Positions 20,012 through 28,509 of a stretch of 64,000 nt of DNA are shown here, piece after piece. The DNA is from Fulvivirga sp. M361 (lineage in GTDB: Bacteria; Bacteroidota; Bacteroidia; Cytophagales; Cyclobacteriaceae). Position 1 is the first letter of the stretch. Every line of letters begins with the position of its first letter. A program made the translations under genes and the position numbers. Under the pieces are notes generated by a model, which worked only from the letters and a program-made list of their open reading frames with translations, was not told the DNA's origin and searched no databases. The stretch is from positions 255,501 through 319,500 of the forward strand of contig NZ_VKDC01000001.1 of NCBI RefSeq assembly GCF_007097395.1, written 5' to 3'.

Positions 20012-21427
20012 ATGATGAGAAAGATACTTTTATCAATATTGCTAGGTATGAACTTCCTGGGAGCAACCGGGCAGCAATTCCCATTGTATAACCAGCATTT
20101 TGTTAATGGAAACCTGCATAACCCTGCCAATTTTGGACAAAACGATTATACACAGATCTTCGGAATGTTCCGGCAGCAGTGGACAGGTATTCAAAATGCC
20201 CCACAGACGCAGTTCCTGACGGTAGATGGTCCGATCAATGATCGTGTGGGAGTAGGAATGATCTTGATCAATGACAGCGAGAACATCCTTTCACGCACTA
20301 CTTTTATGGGCACATTCTCTTATAGTGTCCCGTTAAGTGAAGACCATGGGATCGCTTTTGGTATTTCGCTGGGCGTACTGCAAAACAGGATCGATTTTGA
20401 CAAAGTAAATTCACAGCAGCAGGTGTTTGATAACAGCCTGTTTTCAGGACGTGAAAACAACTCATCGGCTGAAGCCAGCGCAGGTATTCGATACAAGTTT
20501 AAAGGCCTGCGGGCAGGTTTTGGCGCACATGATTTATTCGCAAGCCGGTTTGACTATGAGAATAATGACGGAACGGAATCGCTGGCATTTGAATTGGTCA
20601 GGCAATACATCGCTTCAGCATCCTACAGGTTTGACGTACTTCCGAAGATAAGCATAGAGCCAAAAGTACTAATAAGGGCCACTCAAGGGCTTCCTTCCCA
20701 GCTTGAAGCCAATGCAATATTCACCTATGACAACAATATCTGGGCTGGTGCTACCTATCGTGAAACAGAGAACTGGGCTTTTTCGCTGGGTACATTTGTC
20801 TATGATAAGATCACCATAGGATACTCCTATGAAATGAATACTGGAAGTTTTGGGGATAATAGTGGAGAATCCCATGAGTTCGTGGTAGGGTATCGGTTTG
20901 GGAAAAAGGAGAAGGTACAGGAGCCTGTAGTCGTTCAACCACCCGTTAGCACCCAGCCTGATTATTCGGATTATGCCAAATTACAACAAGAGAAGATTGA
21001 CCAACTGACACAGCAGGTGGACCGTCTGGAAAATGAAATGAAAAAGGATGAGGCCATCATACAGTACGAACAGCAGAAAATAGAGGAATTGCAAAAAATT
21101 ATTGCTGCCCAGCGTATGGAAACATTGCAGCTGATCCAAAGAACATCGGTAGATCCGGAGAAAGAGGATTTTGAAAACAGTTCATCTGCTTATTATGTGG
21201 TAGTAGGTTCATTTGATGAACTTACGAATGCTAAAAATTATCAAAAATTGCTGATCAGGACACACGAGCTGCAAACGTCCATTATTCAAAATAACGATGA
21301 TACACACTACCTGGTCTATACACTTTCATCCAATAACAAAGAAACACTGCTCGACGCAGTTGAATTTGTTAAAAAGTTGAACTCATCGATCATTCAAGGC
21401 ACTCCATGGATCTATAAGCATGACTAG
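20012..21427 (+). CDS. PorP/SprF-family T9SS outer-membrane protein with C-terminal SPOR-like domain
   Basis: Residues after the signal peptide begin QFPLYNQHFVNGNLHNPAN and contain FRQQWTGIQNAPQTQFLTVDGPI, the hallmark opening of PorP/SprF proteins. A barrel runs to about residue 300 and ends GYRFGKK. Unusually, a Pro-rich linker, a coiled coil (KLQQEKIDQLTQQVDRLENE onward) and a C-terminal SPOR-like domain (YYVVVGSFDELTNAKNY to GTPWIYKH) follow. Typical SprF proteins stop after the barrel. SprF-type proteins help export type B cargo, and here the cargo is the gene just upstream. The frame is open from ATG 19994, overlapping the previous gene, but ATG 20012 or 20015 places the signal peptide correctly. 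Confidence 0.9.
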   Translation: MMRKILLSILLGMNFLGATGQQFPLYNQHFVNGNLHNPANFGQNDYTQIFGMFRQQWTGIQNAPQTQFLTVDGPINDRVGVGMILINDSENILSRTTFMGTFSYSVPLSEDHGIAFGISLGVLQNRIDFDKVNSQQQVFDNSLFSGRENNSSAEASAGIRYKFKGLRAGFGAHDLFASRFDYENNDGTESLAFELVRQYIASASYRFDVLPKISIEPKVLIRATQGLPSQLEANAIFTYDNNIWAGATYRETENWAFSLGTFVYDKITIGYSYEMNTGSFGDNSGESHEFVVGYRFGKKEKVQEPVVVQPPVSTQPDYSDYAKLQQEKIDQLTQQVDRLENEMKKDEAIIQYEQQKIEELQKIIAAQRMETLQLIQRTSVDPEKEDFENSSSAYYVVVGSFDELTNAKNYQKLLIRTHELQTSIIQNNDDTHYLVYTLSSNNKETLLDAVEFVKKLNSSIIQGTPWIYKHD

Positions 21428-22631
21428 AGGATTACCCGAAATAAATGTTGCCCCCTGGATCGTAGTAGTTGTACTTTCTCTATTGTTCAATGGATGTGAT
21501 TTTATTGCACCGAAAAAGAGATACAGACTGGCCGTTCCTGAAAAAGACTATAGCTATAACTATGCCGCAGGTCACCTGAAGGAATTCCTGCAGCAGGGTG
21601 ATTTTGAGATTGAAATTATCAAAGTGAACAATGCTGTAGAGGCTAGTGAAATGGTGTCAAATGGCGAAGCAGATCTTACGTTTGTGTTGAACCACAGTAT
21701 GTTTATCCCCGGTGAATTAGGTGAACATTCAGGTAAACTCAGAACCATCCTGCCGCTTTGCACAAGACTGATGTTTTTCTTCGAGAAGGACGGTTTGGAA
21801 GAGCAATCCATTCGTTACCGGTTCCAGAGCAAAACTATCGGCATTGAAGTGCCTGATGGCGAGACTGAAAACAACCTGAAAGAGATGCTTCTGCTTGGCG
21901 CTTTTGATTCAGTTAGCTTCTCGGATAATGCCCAATCCGATCTGATCCATTTCTGGGGAACATTTTACGGAGAAAGGGCGAAAAAGCTGGAACAGGAAGG
22001 ATGGGAAAGCATCAGCCTCGACGATGATTGGATCGAATTCATGCTGTTGAATAACCCCGCTTTGCGAAAATTCACACTACCCGGTATACCAGGCATGGAC
22101 AGCCACCATATATTGAACACCGTAGCTACCGAAACATTATTGGTAGGCTCATCTAACCTTGGTGAAAACACTATCCATGAACTAAGCCAGTATATCTTTC
22201 AGCATAGACTAAAACTGCTGGGCTATGACAGAATGTACCGGGCAGTGAATGAACATTTTGACCAGGAGGTTCTACTCTACCCGCTACACGCTGGAACGGA
22301 TGCTTACCTGCGACGAGATGAGCCTACCTTCCTGGAACGTTACTCCGATGCCCTTGCACTGTTCGTCTCCATCCTGGCCATTATTTACGGAGCCATTCAG
22401 GCCGCAAAAAAACGCCTGGCCCAACGTAAGAAAGACCAGGTGGACGTCTATTTTATCGATTTTTTAAAGGTAAAAGAGTCCATAGAAATGGATCGTGATA
22501 CTAAAGAGAAGCACTACGACGAATTGCTGCATAAGATCCTTATTCAAATGACTGATGAAAAGCTTGATAAGTCGGATTTTCATATTCTTTCCAGGTTGAT
22601 ACAGCAGGAGTTGACTAATTTGAAGTTTTAG
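21420..22631 (+). CDS. TAXI-like solute-binding lipoprotein with C-terminal membrane segment
   Basis: The 403-residue protein has a hydrophobic N-terminus ending in a lipobox-like LFNGC. A periplasmic-binding-protein-like body follows (YAAGHLKEFLQ, NAVEASEMVSNGEADLTFVL), resembling TRAP/TAXI-type receptors. Near residues 315-335 is a transmembrane segment (ALFVSILAIIYGAIQAA), followed by a basic stretch and a helical tail of about 70 residues. No TRAP permease is nearby, so a sensor or structural role is as likely as uptake. The ATG overlaps the previous stop (ATGACTAG), making it the last gene of the operon; a strong terminator lies about 195 bases downstream. Confidence 0.75.
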   Translation: MTRGLPEINVAPWIVVVVLSLLFNGCDFIAPKKRYRLAVPEKDYSYNYAAGHLKEFLQQGDFEIEIIKVNNAVEASEMVSNGEADLTFVLNHSMFIPGELGEHSGKLRTILPLCTRLMFFFEKDGLEEQSIRYRFQSKTIGIEVPDGETENNLKEMLLLGAFDSVSFSDNAQSDLIHFWGTFYGERAKKLEQEGWESISLDDDWIEFMLLNNPALRKFTLPGIPGMDSHHILNTVATETLLVGSSNLGENTIHELSQYIFQHRLKLLGYDRMYRAVNEHFDQEVLLYPLHAGTDAYLRRDEPTFLERYSDALALFVSILAIIYGAIQAAKKRLAQRKKDQVDVYFIDFLKVKESIEMDRDTKEKHYDELLHKILIQMTDEKLDKSDFHILSRLIQQELTNLKF

Positions 22632-22825
22632 AGAGGGTGATTTTCTTTGGTAAGTTTCTTGCCAAGTTCCTCGTAGAGCACTTTGATGGGCCTCAAAAGT
22701 GAAATTAGGCTTTGGATTGATTAATAGACAGATATTCTGAGAGTTAAGGGCCTCTTGAGGACTTTTAACAGGGCTACTCTCGGAAGGTATTAACTAATTG
22801 ATTATTATCTTTTTGCGTTGACATA

Positions 22826-22867
22826 AAAACCCTGAGACAAGCTTTATATCGCTTTTTTCGGGGTTTT
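22826..22867 (+). terminator. Strong intrinsic terminator after the surface operon
   Basis: Arms 22826-22842 and 22851-22867 form a 17-position stem with one mismatch and two or three G-U pairs around an 8-base loop. The ends are AAAACCC and GGGTTTT, so it could work in either direction. A second, shorter hairpin without a T run lies at 22647-22665 (TTGGTAAG / CTTGCCAA). Nothing else clear is present between 22632 and 22917. Confidence 0.75.
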
Positions 22868-22917
22868 CATTTTGTTAACTTCTGGTGTCTAAACAAAAGT
22901 AAACACCTGAGTTTAGC

Positions 22918-24103
22918 ATGCAGCAAGAGATTTTCTAACCCCAAGACATCTTAGATCCAAAATGGCACATTTTCAAGAAACTGGAAATCGGCAAATTATA
23001 TTCCAGCCTCCCTCTAGCAGCCTTGGGGGAATATCTTCCCCCACCAGGCAGTCAGGGAGCGCCTCGATAGCTGAGTAATCAGGACATGTTTGGGCTGATG
23101 TTTCTCAAACATTATCTTAACTGTAGTGATAAGAAATTAATAGAACGATTCAATACCGACTGGCCTTTCCAGTTTTTCTGTCAGAAAGTATTAGGGGCTG
23201 ATCAGTACATTAAAGATATGAACCTGCCTTCCAGAATACGTTCCTATATCTCCGAGCATGCCAACCTGAATCAATTACAAGCTATGCTACTCACCCATTG
23301 GAAGGGTGACGTTGAAAACACCAATGCCCTGTTTGTGGATGCTACTTGTTATGAAAGCTACATCCGCTTTCCCACCGATATCAAGCCACTCTGGGAAGCT
23401 AATCAGTGGGTGTATGAAAAGCTGTTGTTTAAACTGTGCGCTCTGACCAACACGAAGCGTCCCAGGAATAAGTACATTGATCAGAAAAGGAAACAACTCA
23501 CCTATTATAGACTCAAACGAAAAAGCTATAAGAAAGACAAAGTAAGAAAAAGAAGCTTGCTGCATTTATTGAATAAAGGACTCAGCACTTACTCAATAGT
23601 CACCCGGATATCCTGTTAACGGATCTCCAATACCGCTATATCAAAACCATTAGAAAGATATACCAGCAACAAGATTACCTGTTTAACACCCCGGAGCCAA
23701 AGTAGCTGATCGTATCGTCTCCCTCCACAAGCCTTACCTGAGGCCTATCGTAAGGGGAAAGGAAAACAAAGCGGTAGGGTTTGGTATGAAAGCCCACATG
23801 CTACAAACCGGAGGGATTACTTACTTTGATCGCATGGACTTCAATGCTTTCAATAAGCGTAAGTGCTTAAAAAGAAGCGCTTTGAAACATCACCAACTTT
23901 TTGGACACCTTCATCAACTTTCGGCAGATCGTATTTACTCTACCAATGAGAACAGACGTTATCTCACGGCCAGAAAAATCTTCACTAACTTTATCCCTAA
24001 AGGCCGAAACACGCTTACCAACCCTGAAAAAGTGTCACATGCCCCTTGCCTATTGCTAACAGGTCAAGAACTTCCCAACATTGAAATAGAATTCAGCCTC
24101 TAG
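22918..24103 (+). pseudogene. Degraded IS1182/IS5-like transposase
   Basis: Joining three frames gives one transposase. It reads MQQEIF, a stop (22936), then PQDILDPKWHIFKKLEIGK, another stop near 23068, then a longer stretch (23086-23619) with DATCYESYIRFPTD and ALTNTKRPRNKYID. A frame change near 23600 gives HPDILLTDLQYRYIKTIRKIYQQQ, and another near 23700 gives ADRIVSLHKPYLRPIVRGKENKAVGFGMK. The last part (23786-24103) contains LSADRIYSTNENRRYLTARKI. The DAT(C)-YES-IR-PTD and TNENRRY motifs match the DDE transposases of the IS1182/IS5 type. At least two stops, two frameshifts and a missing C-terminus show that it is dead. I could not identify terminal inverted repeats or target duplications. 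Confidence 0.85.
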
Positions 24104-24176
24104 TATTTAACGTCAATTGGGATGTGACACGACACTACGTCTCCAGGCAGGGGCGATCAGGCGCTTCAAACTGAAT

Positions 24177-25322
24177 TCAATGAAAAGGCGTGCCATGTGT
24201 TTTTGACATCAGGTAGTTAGCCACAGGCCTGGCATACCGGCAAATGCCTACGGCAGTATTGGAAAGCCATGGTGCTCCAAACATATGCTGTATTTGTCGA
24301 CCCGTTCTGAGACGGTTTTTAAAAAGTGCATTCCACCGGAGTGCATATTCCCTTTCCATATCATCCCTTGAAAAATCACTTTTAGTAATATGTTTGGTCA
24401 CTATTTCAGCCACTAGTTTGGCTGTATGGATAGCAATGGCCATGCCATTCCCGCAAAGAGGGGTAATCATACCCGCAGCATCTCCGCACATTAAAACATT
24501 CTTTTCTACCGGCTGCTTCGTTTCAAAGGAAATCTCATTGATCACCTCAGGCTTATCCCATAGAAACTCTGCATTGTTAAAAATATCTTCTAGGAATGGA
24601 TTTTCGGCAAGCACTTCTTTCTCCAAAGCGTCGATCTGTCCGTGCACCTTCAGACTAGTGCGCTCACTGAGGTAACATAAATTATATACCTCATCTTCTA
24701 CACGACTAATACCACAGTACCCCCCCTTAAAATTATGCAGGGCTACGGCATTACGGGGGTGCGCATCATACCGGATATGATATTTTACACCAATATAAGG
24801 TGATCTTTTTTTTATGAAATCCCGATCAAATTTTTTATCCAGCCGGGAGCGTTTTCCATAAGCTCCTATAACCACCTGCCCCTCCACGACCTGACGTTCG
24901 GTGATTACCTTGAAACCATTATTTTCAAGGGTAATGTCAGTAACCGTCTCATGGTAAAATTCTACGCCGGCAGCCAATGCTTGCTCATACAAAAAATGAT
25001 CTAATGCATAACGGCTTATCCCAAAACCCCCAAGGTCCAGCGGCAGGTCAGCTTTACTACCATTTACTGAGGTGAGCATAAAGCTGGAAATACTGGCAGG
25101 ATTGATATTTTCAGGATAAAGATCATGCGCTATCAGGAATGGTAATACCTCATTGGAAATATATTCACCGCATACTCTGTGAAACGGATAACGCTTCTTT
25201 TCGATCAAGGTTACGGGTAATCCCTTCCTGCACAAAAGTATAGAGGACACCAATCCGGCCAGTCCTCCTCCTACAACTGTTATCTGTGACAAATTCTTCT
25301 TTTTATTACTGAAAATTAACAA
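24177..25322 (-). CDS. FAD-dependent oxidoreductase, geranylgeranyl-reductase-like
   Basis: The 381-residue flavoprotein has an N-terminal dinucleotide-binding motif (VVGGGLAGLVSS, residues 16-27), an acidic residue at the end of the second strand (LIEKKRYPFHRVCGEYI) and the conserved GDAAG-x-x-x-P-x-x-GNGM motif near residue 285, as in p-hydroxybenzoate hydroxylase/geranylgeranyl-reductase type enzymes. The substrate cannot be read from the sequence; in related bacteria such genes sit with polyketide or pigment clusters, but none is adjacent here. The only in-frame start near the motif is TTG at 25322. It is divergent from the receiver-like gene across about 70 bases. Confidence 0.85.
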   Translation of the reverse strand: MLIFSNKKKNLSQITVVGGGLAGLVSSILLCRKGLPVTLIEKKRYPFHRVCGEYISNEVLPFLIAHDLYPENINPASISSFMLTSVNGSKADLPLDLGGFGISRYALDHFLYEQALAAGVEFYHETVTDITLENNGFKVITERQVVEGQVVIGAYGKRSRLDKKFDRDFIKKRSPYIGVKYHIRYDAHPRNAVALHNFKGGYCGISRVEDEVYNLCYLSERTSLKVHGQIDALEKEVLAENPFLEDIFNNAEFLWDKPEVINEISFETKQPVEKNVLMCGDAAGMITPLCGNGMAIAIHTAKLVAEIVTKHITKSDFSRDDMEREYALRWNALFKNRLRTGRQIQHMFGAPWLSNTAVGICRYARPVANYLMSKTHGTPFH

Positions 25323-25391
25323 AAAGAAATGTTAATTATATTGAACTAATTGAAGCCTTTATCGTTAAACTATGACCGTTGATTGATTATT

Positions 25392-25865
25392 ATGGCTGCC
25401 ATTAATTCAAAAACTTCTGACCCTCTGAATATATATTTGATAGGTAACAATCCTCTTGAATTAAGTCACATTTATGATAACTTAAAAGCCGTCAAGAATA
25501 TTCGTTATAAAACACAAATTGACTTTAACCTTTCAGGCATCTTCCGAAAGATCATGAGGTTCAAGCCGTCATGTATTCTTATTGATGACAACCTGGAAAA
25601 GTTCAACCTTGTTAAGCTCATAAAGAAGCTTAATTCTCATGCTAAAACAAAAAACATCCCTATAACGATCATAAAGAACTCCAACTATCATGACTCGCAT
25701 CTGGGGGATGTACAGGACTACCTGTTAAAGCAATCTCTCACTCCGCATACGCTGCAACGGTCTATATTCAATTCCATGCGCTTCAAAAGGATGCAGGTTT
25801 ATCTCTACAAAACTTATAAAAGAGGTAAAGGAGAACTTCATGAGTTGTTCAAAAATCAGATCTGA
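25392..25865 (+). CDS. Degenerate CheY-like receiver domain protein
   Basis: The protein has 157 residues from ATG 25392; the open frame reaches TTG 25383, but ATG is preferred. The pattern NIYLIGNNPLE, then PSCILIDDNLEKFNLVKLIKKL, PITIIKNS and DYLLKQSLTPHTLQRSI follows the beta-alpha order of a response-regulator receiver. It has an Asp at the phosphorylation strand and Lys near the last strand. The usual acidic pair after the first strand is absent (IGNN), so metal binding and phosphorylation are doubtful. There is no output domain. The 3' end overlaps the convergent aspartyl protease gene by 10 bases. Confidence 0.6.
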   Translation: MAAINSKTSDPLNIYLIGNNPLELSHIYDNLKAVKNIRYKTQIDFNLSGIFRKIMRFKPSCILIDDNLEKFNLVKLIKKLNSHAKTKNIPITIIKNSNYHDSHLGDVQDYLLKQSLTPHTLQRSIFNSMRFKRMQVYLYKTYKRGKGELHELFKNQI

Positions 25866-27106
25866 CGTTTCAGCCTGAAAGTATTAAAATAGTCTTGTTT
25901 TCCACGCTGTACTCTGATACGAAGTTTTTTGTTTTCTTTTGCATTTAAAAATGCAATTATATTAGTCAGTGACATGCTCTGTGCACCAATGTTATTGATT
26001 GATTTTATAACGTCACCTTCTTTGAAACCTGCCCGTTCGCCGGATGAATTAGGTCTTACAGATACTATCTCAAATGTATTCAACGTACTTCCCTTGGCCT
26101 TTACGATCAATCCACTCATATTGTAGCTAAAGGCTTTTTTATAGGCTTTACCCCTTTTCAAATACATCTTTTCCTGTGGGAAATTGAAGACGACTTTAAA
26201 GCGATTTAATATTTCCCCGCCAATGGATCCATTCCGAAACGCCATGCTACTTTTTAAACTATCCAGCAAGCTATTTTCCTGCGGAAATGTTGCGATAAGA
26301 TCAGTCCAATGTCTTTTGCCCAGCTTAAGTTTCTTCAGGCGTGTGATCTTCCCTTTCAGTACCCCACCCAAGCCCCTGCCTAAGGAACTACTAATGTTTT
26401 TTTCCGGTATGTATAAACGCGGGTCGGAACTTTCCTCTAAAAACAGCCCATGACTGGCTCCGGAATCAACCATCAGTTTCAACGGAAGCTCATTCCCATC
26501 ATAATAGGTGAGATGCGCATTTATATAGGGTTTAGTATCTTCTACGGTAATTGGTATTTCATCATATGACCTTTTTCGCTTAAAGTGTTCAGGCGTAGTG
26601 ATGGTAAGCATACGCGAATCATAATTTATCTCGATAATGAACCTACTGAATAATTCATATCCAAGTATCCCCTGAACATGGATACCCAGGTAATTACTCA
26701 ACTCAAGGTAATCTTCGGCCAGTACCAACATAGAATGTCCATTGCCTTTTATACCGGGTGGTAATGTGAGTGATACTCCCGAAGTAACATACGCCTCCAC
26801 CATTTGATCTCCTCCCAGCCCTGCTATAGAATATTTTTTATTATAGGTAAGGTTCAATATATCGCTAAAGGCTTTTTCGGTAAGAATTGTTGTACGAACT
26901 CCGGTGTCCAGCACAAACTTTAATGGCAATTGGTTATTCAGTATTACCGGTATGACAATCAGATTATTATATGTCTCAAAAGGAATCTTGACCTTCTTAT
27001 TTGGCCCTACAATATGAAAGCCCAAAGGTTGTGTCTGGCAAAAGCCTGTTAGCGTTGAACAGAACAACAAAGCTATAAGTATAATACATCGGTAAAATAG
27101 AATCAT
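25856..27106 (-). CDS. Retropepsin-like aspartyl protease with PDZ domain
   Basis: The 416-residue protein has a signal peptide (ending GFCQ) and two aspartyl-protease half-sites, FVLDTGVRTTIL (about residue 85) and LMVDSGASHGLFL (about residue 212). A C-terminal PDZ domain covers about 325-410 (VRPNSSGERAGFKEGDVIKSIN). This is the usual architecture of periplasmic or secreted retropepsin-like proteins in Bacteroidota. The target is unknown. Its stop overlaps the end of the convergent receiver-like gene. Confidence 0.88.
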   Translation of the reverse strand: MILFYRCIILIALLFCSTLTGFCQTQPLGFHIVGPNKKVKIPFETYNNLIVIPVILNNQLPLKFVLDTGVRTTILTEKAFSDILNLTYNKKYSIAGLGGDQMVEAYVTSGVSLTLPPGIKGNGHSMLVLAEDYLELSNYLGIHVQGILGYELFSRFIIEINYDSRMLTITTPEHFKRKRSYDEIPITVEDTKPYINAHLTYYDGNELPLKLMVDSGASHGLFLEESSDPRLYIPEKNISSSLGRGLGGVLKGKITRLKKLKLGKRHWTDLIATFPQENSLLDSLKSSMAFRNGSIGGEILNRFKVVFNFPQEKMYLKRGKAYKKAFSYNMSGLIVKAKGSTLNTFEIVSVRPNSSGERAGFKEGDVIKSINNIGAQSMSLTNIIAFLNAKENKKLRIRVQRGKQDYFNTFRLKRQI

Positions 27107-27244
27107 ATATGGAAACTACTCCGTTCAAAAATTAAAGAATTTACATGATAAATGAGCTTACTCAGGGTTGTAAATCCCCAACACCACCATCAAATAACCT
27201 AATTTGGGGGATATTTAAAAATAACAATCAGAGGAATGCACCTG

Positions 27245-27826
27245 TTACGTTTTATTCAACTTATTCCAAAAGGAATGGTCGCCAAAGGAAAAAGAATGTA
27301 ACGTGTCAAGAACATCTTGAGGTTCAGATATGTCAATAAGTAAACGTCGGTTCTGTGGCTTCAAAAATCCCTCTGCCACCATGTGATCTAACTGTGAAAT
27401 CAGCAGATCGTAATAACCATTAATATTCAATATTGCCACAGGTTTACGTACTAACTCCAGTTGTACCCAGGTAAGTATTTCAGCCAGTTCTTCAAGTGTA
27501 CCAAATCCACCGGGCATTGCCACAAAGGCATCCGCCAATTCTGCCATTCTTTGTTTGCGCTCATGCATAGACTTTACCACAATGAGCTCTGTAAGTCCTT
27601 CATGACCCACTTCCGCTTTCATGAGAAAGTCCGGAATTACACCTATTGCCTCACCCCCAAGAGACATTATTTTATCTGCTACGGCCCCCATCAGACCTAT
27701 ATTACCTCCCCCATAGATCAAACGCATACTCCTTTGGAACAATAGTTCGCCCAGCCTCTCAGCCGTCCTCAGATATAGTTCATTATGGCCACTGCTTGAC
27801 CCGCAAAAGACACATATATTTTTCAT
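27245..27826 (-). CDS. LOG-family (TIGR00730) nucleotide phosphoribohydrolase
   Basis: The protein has 193 residues with the family opening VFCGSSSG, the Rossmann segment YGGGNIGLMG, and the active-site region MHERKQRM followed by MPGGFGTLEEL (the PGGxGTxxE motif). LOG proteins release the base from cytokinin-type or other nucleoside 5'-monophosphates; in non-plant bacteria the substrate is usually a purine/pyrimidine nucleotide. It is cytosolic, single-gene and full length for the family. Confidence 0.93.
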   Translation of the reverse strand: MKNICVFCGSSSGHNELYLRTAERLGELLFQRSMRLIYGGGNIGLMGAVADKIMSLGGEAIGVIPDFLMKAEVGHEGLTELIVVKSMHERKQRMAELADAFVAMPGGFGTLEELAEILTWVQLELVRKPVAILNINGYYDLLISQLDHMVAEGFLKPQNRRLLIDISEPQDVLDTLHSFSFGDHSFWNKLNKT

Positions 27827-28509
27827 AGTTAGTCCCTGACAGGATAATCCGATAAAGGTAATTAAAACCGGTAGTATGACCAGGACAACCAGTATCAGAG
27901 TTCAATGGCCTTTCACTTATATTGTCAGAAAGCTCATAATTTCTCTATGCCACATACAAAGACTAAAACACTTTAGTCACGAAGAAGGTTACGATTATGG
28001 AAGTTTCTCTATCGCACTATGAAGCCAACCTGGTTTGAACCCGGACGCCAGCAGATTGCTTCTTTATTCGAATATCATTCATGACAGTATAAAAAATGGA
28101 AAGAAAGTATATTGACTGGTGTAGGAAAGGCCGGGTAATACTCCTATTCTTCAAATTAGTCTTTTCTCGTTGTAGACAAGGCATCCACCGGTAGTTTGAG
28201 ATATGGGAATCACGCCTTATACCTTAGGTGCTCTCTTAATAGATAAGAATGAACAAACCCTGCTATAACCCGTATAACAGTGGCAAATGTTATTCGCCGT
28301 CCGTGTGGCCGTCGACATCATGTTTGTTATTACTCACCATTTTATTTGGGAAAATAATTGGTGAAATAATAGCCAAAACAAACAATACAAGAACCAGAAA
28401 TAATGCCTCCATGTTATTCGAGTTTAGAAGTATGCTTGCAAATATAGAAGAGCTGGCTAATTTTAAAAATAATTCTAACAGCAACCTGATCTTAAAAAGA
28501 CATTCATTC
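27827..28509 (+). other. Gene-poor region with one candidate promoter
   Basis: I see no convincing gene here. A 21-codon ORF beginning near 28019 (MKPTWFEPGRQQ) may be a relic. The frame from ATG 28249 stays open into the MORN-like gene for 87 codons but lacks protein-like features apart from a hydrophobic stretch. Confidence 0.5.
28195..28227 (+). promoter_or_regulatory. Candidate Bacteroidota promoter
   Basis: TTTG at 28195-28198 and TACCTTAG at 28220-28227 are separated by 21 bases, which fits the TTTG-N(19-21)-TAnnTTTG pattern with one mismatch in the second box. It would start transcription near 28234, ahead of the MORN-like repeat gene. Confidence 0.5.

Noticed and set aside
19471-20130. 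219-codon minus-strand ORF across the end of the DUF2341/PKD gene
   Set aside because: The opposite strand encodes a clear type B sorting domain; this is a shadow frame.
22622-22700. Minus-strand peptide-like reading (PIKVLYEELGKKLTKENHPL) after the surface operon
   Set aside because: Only about 24 codons follow an in-frame stop, there is no start, and no neighbouring fragment supports a gene; it may be a relic.
22883-22906. GGTGT/ACACC as the terminal inverted repeat of the transposase element
   Set aside because: The two arms are both on one side of the gene and only 5 bp long, with no matching repeat beyond 24103.
28019-28090. A tRNA-like string (GGTTTGAACCC) upstream of the MORN-like gene
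   Set aside because: The T-arm stem does not pair well, the loop lacks the required C, and no acceptor, D or anticodon arms fit.
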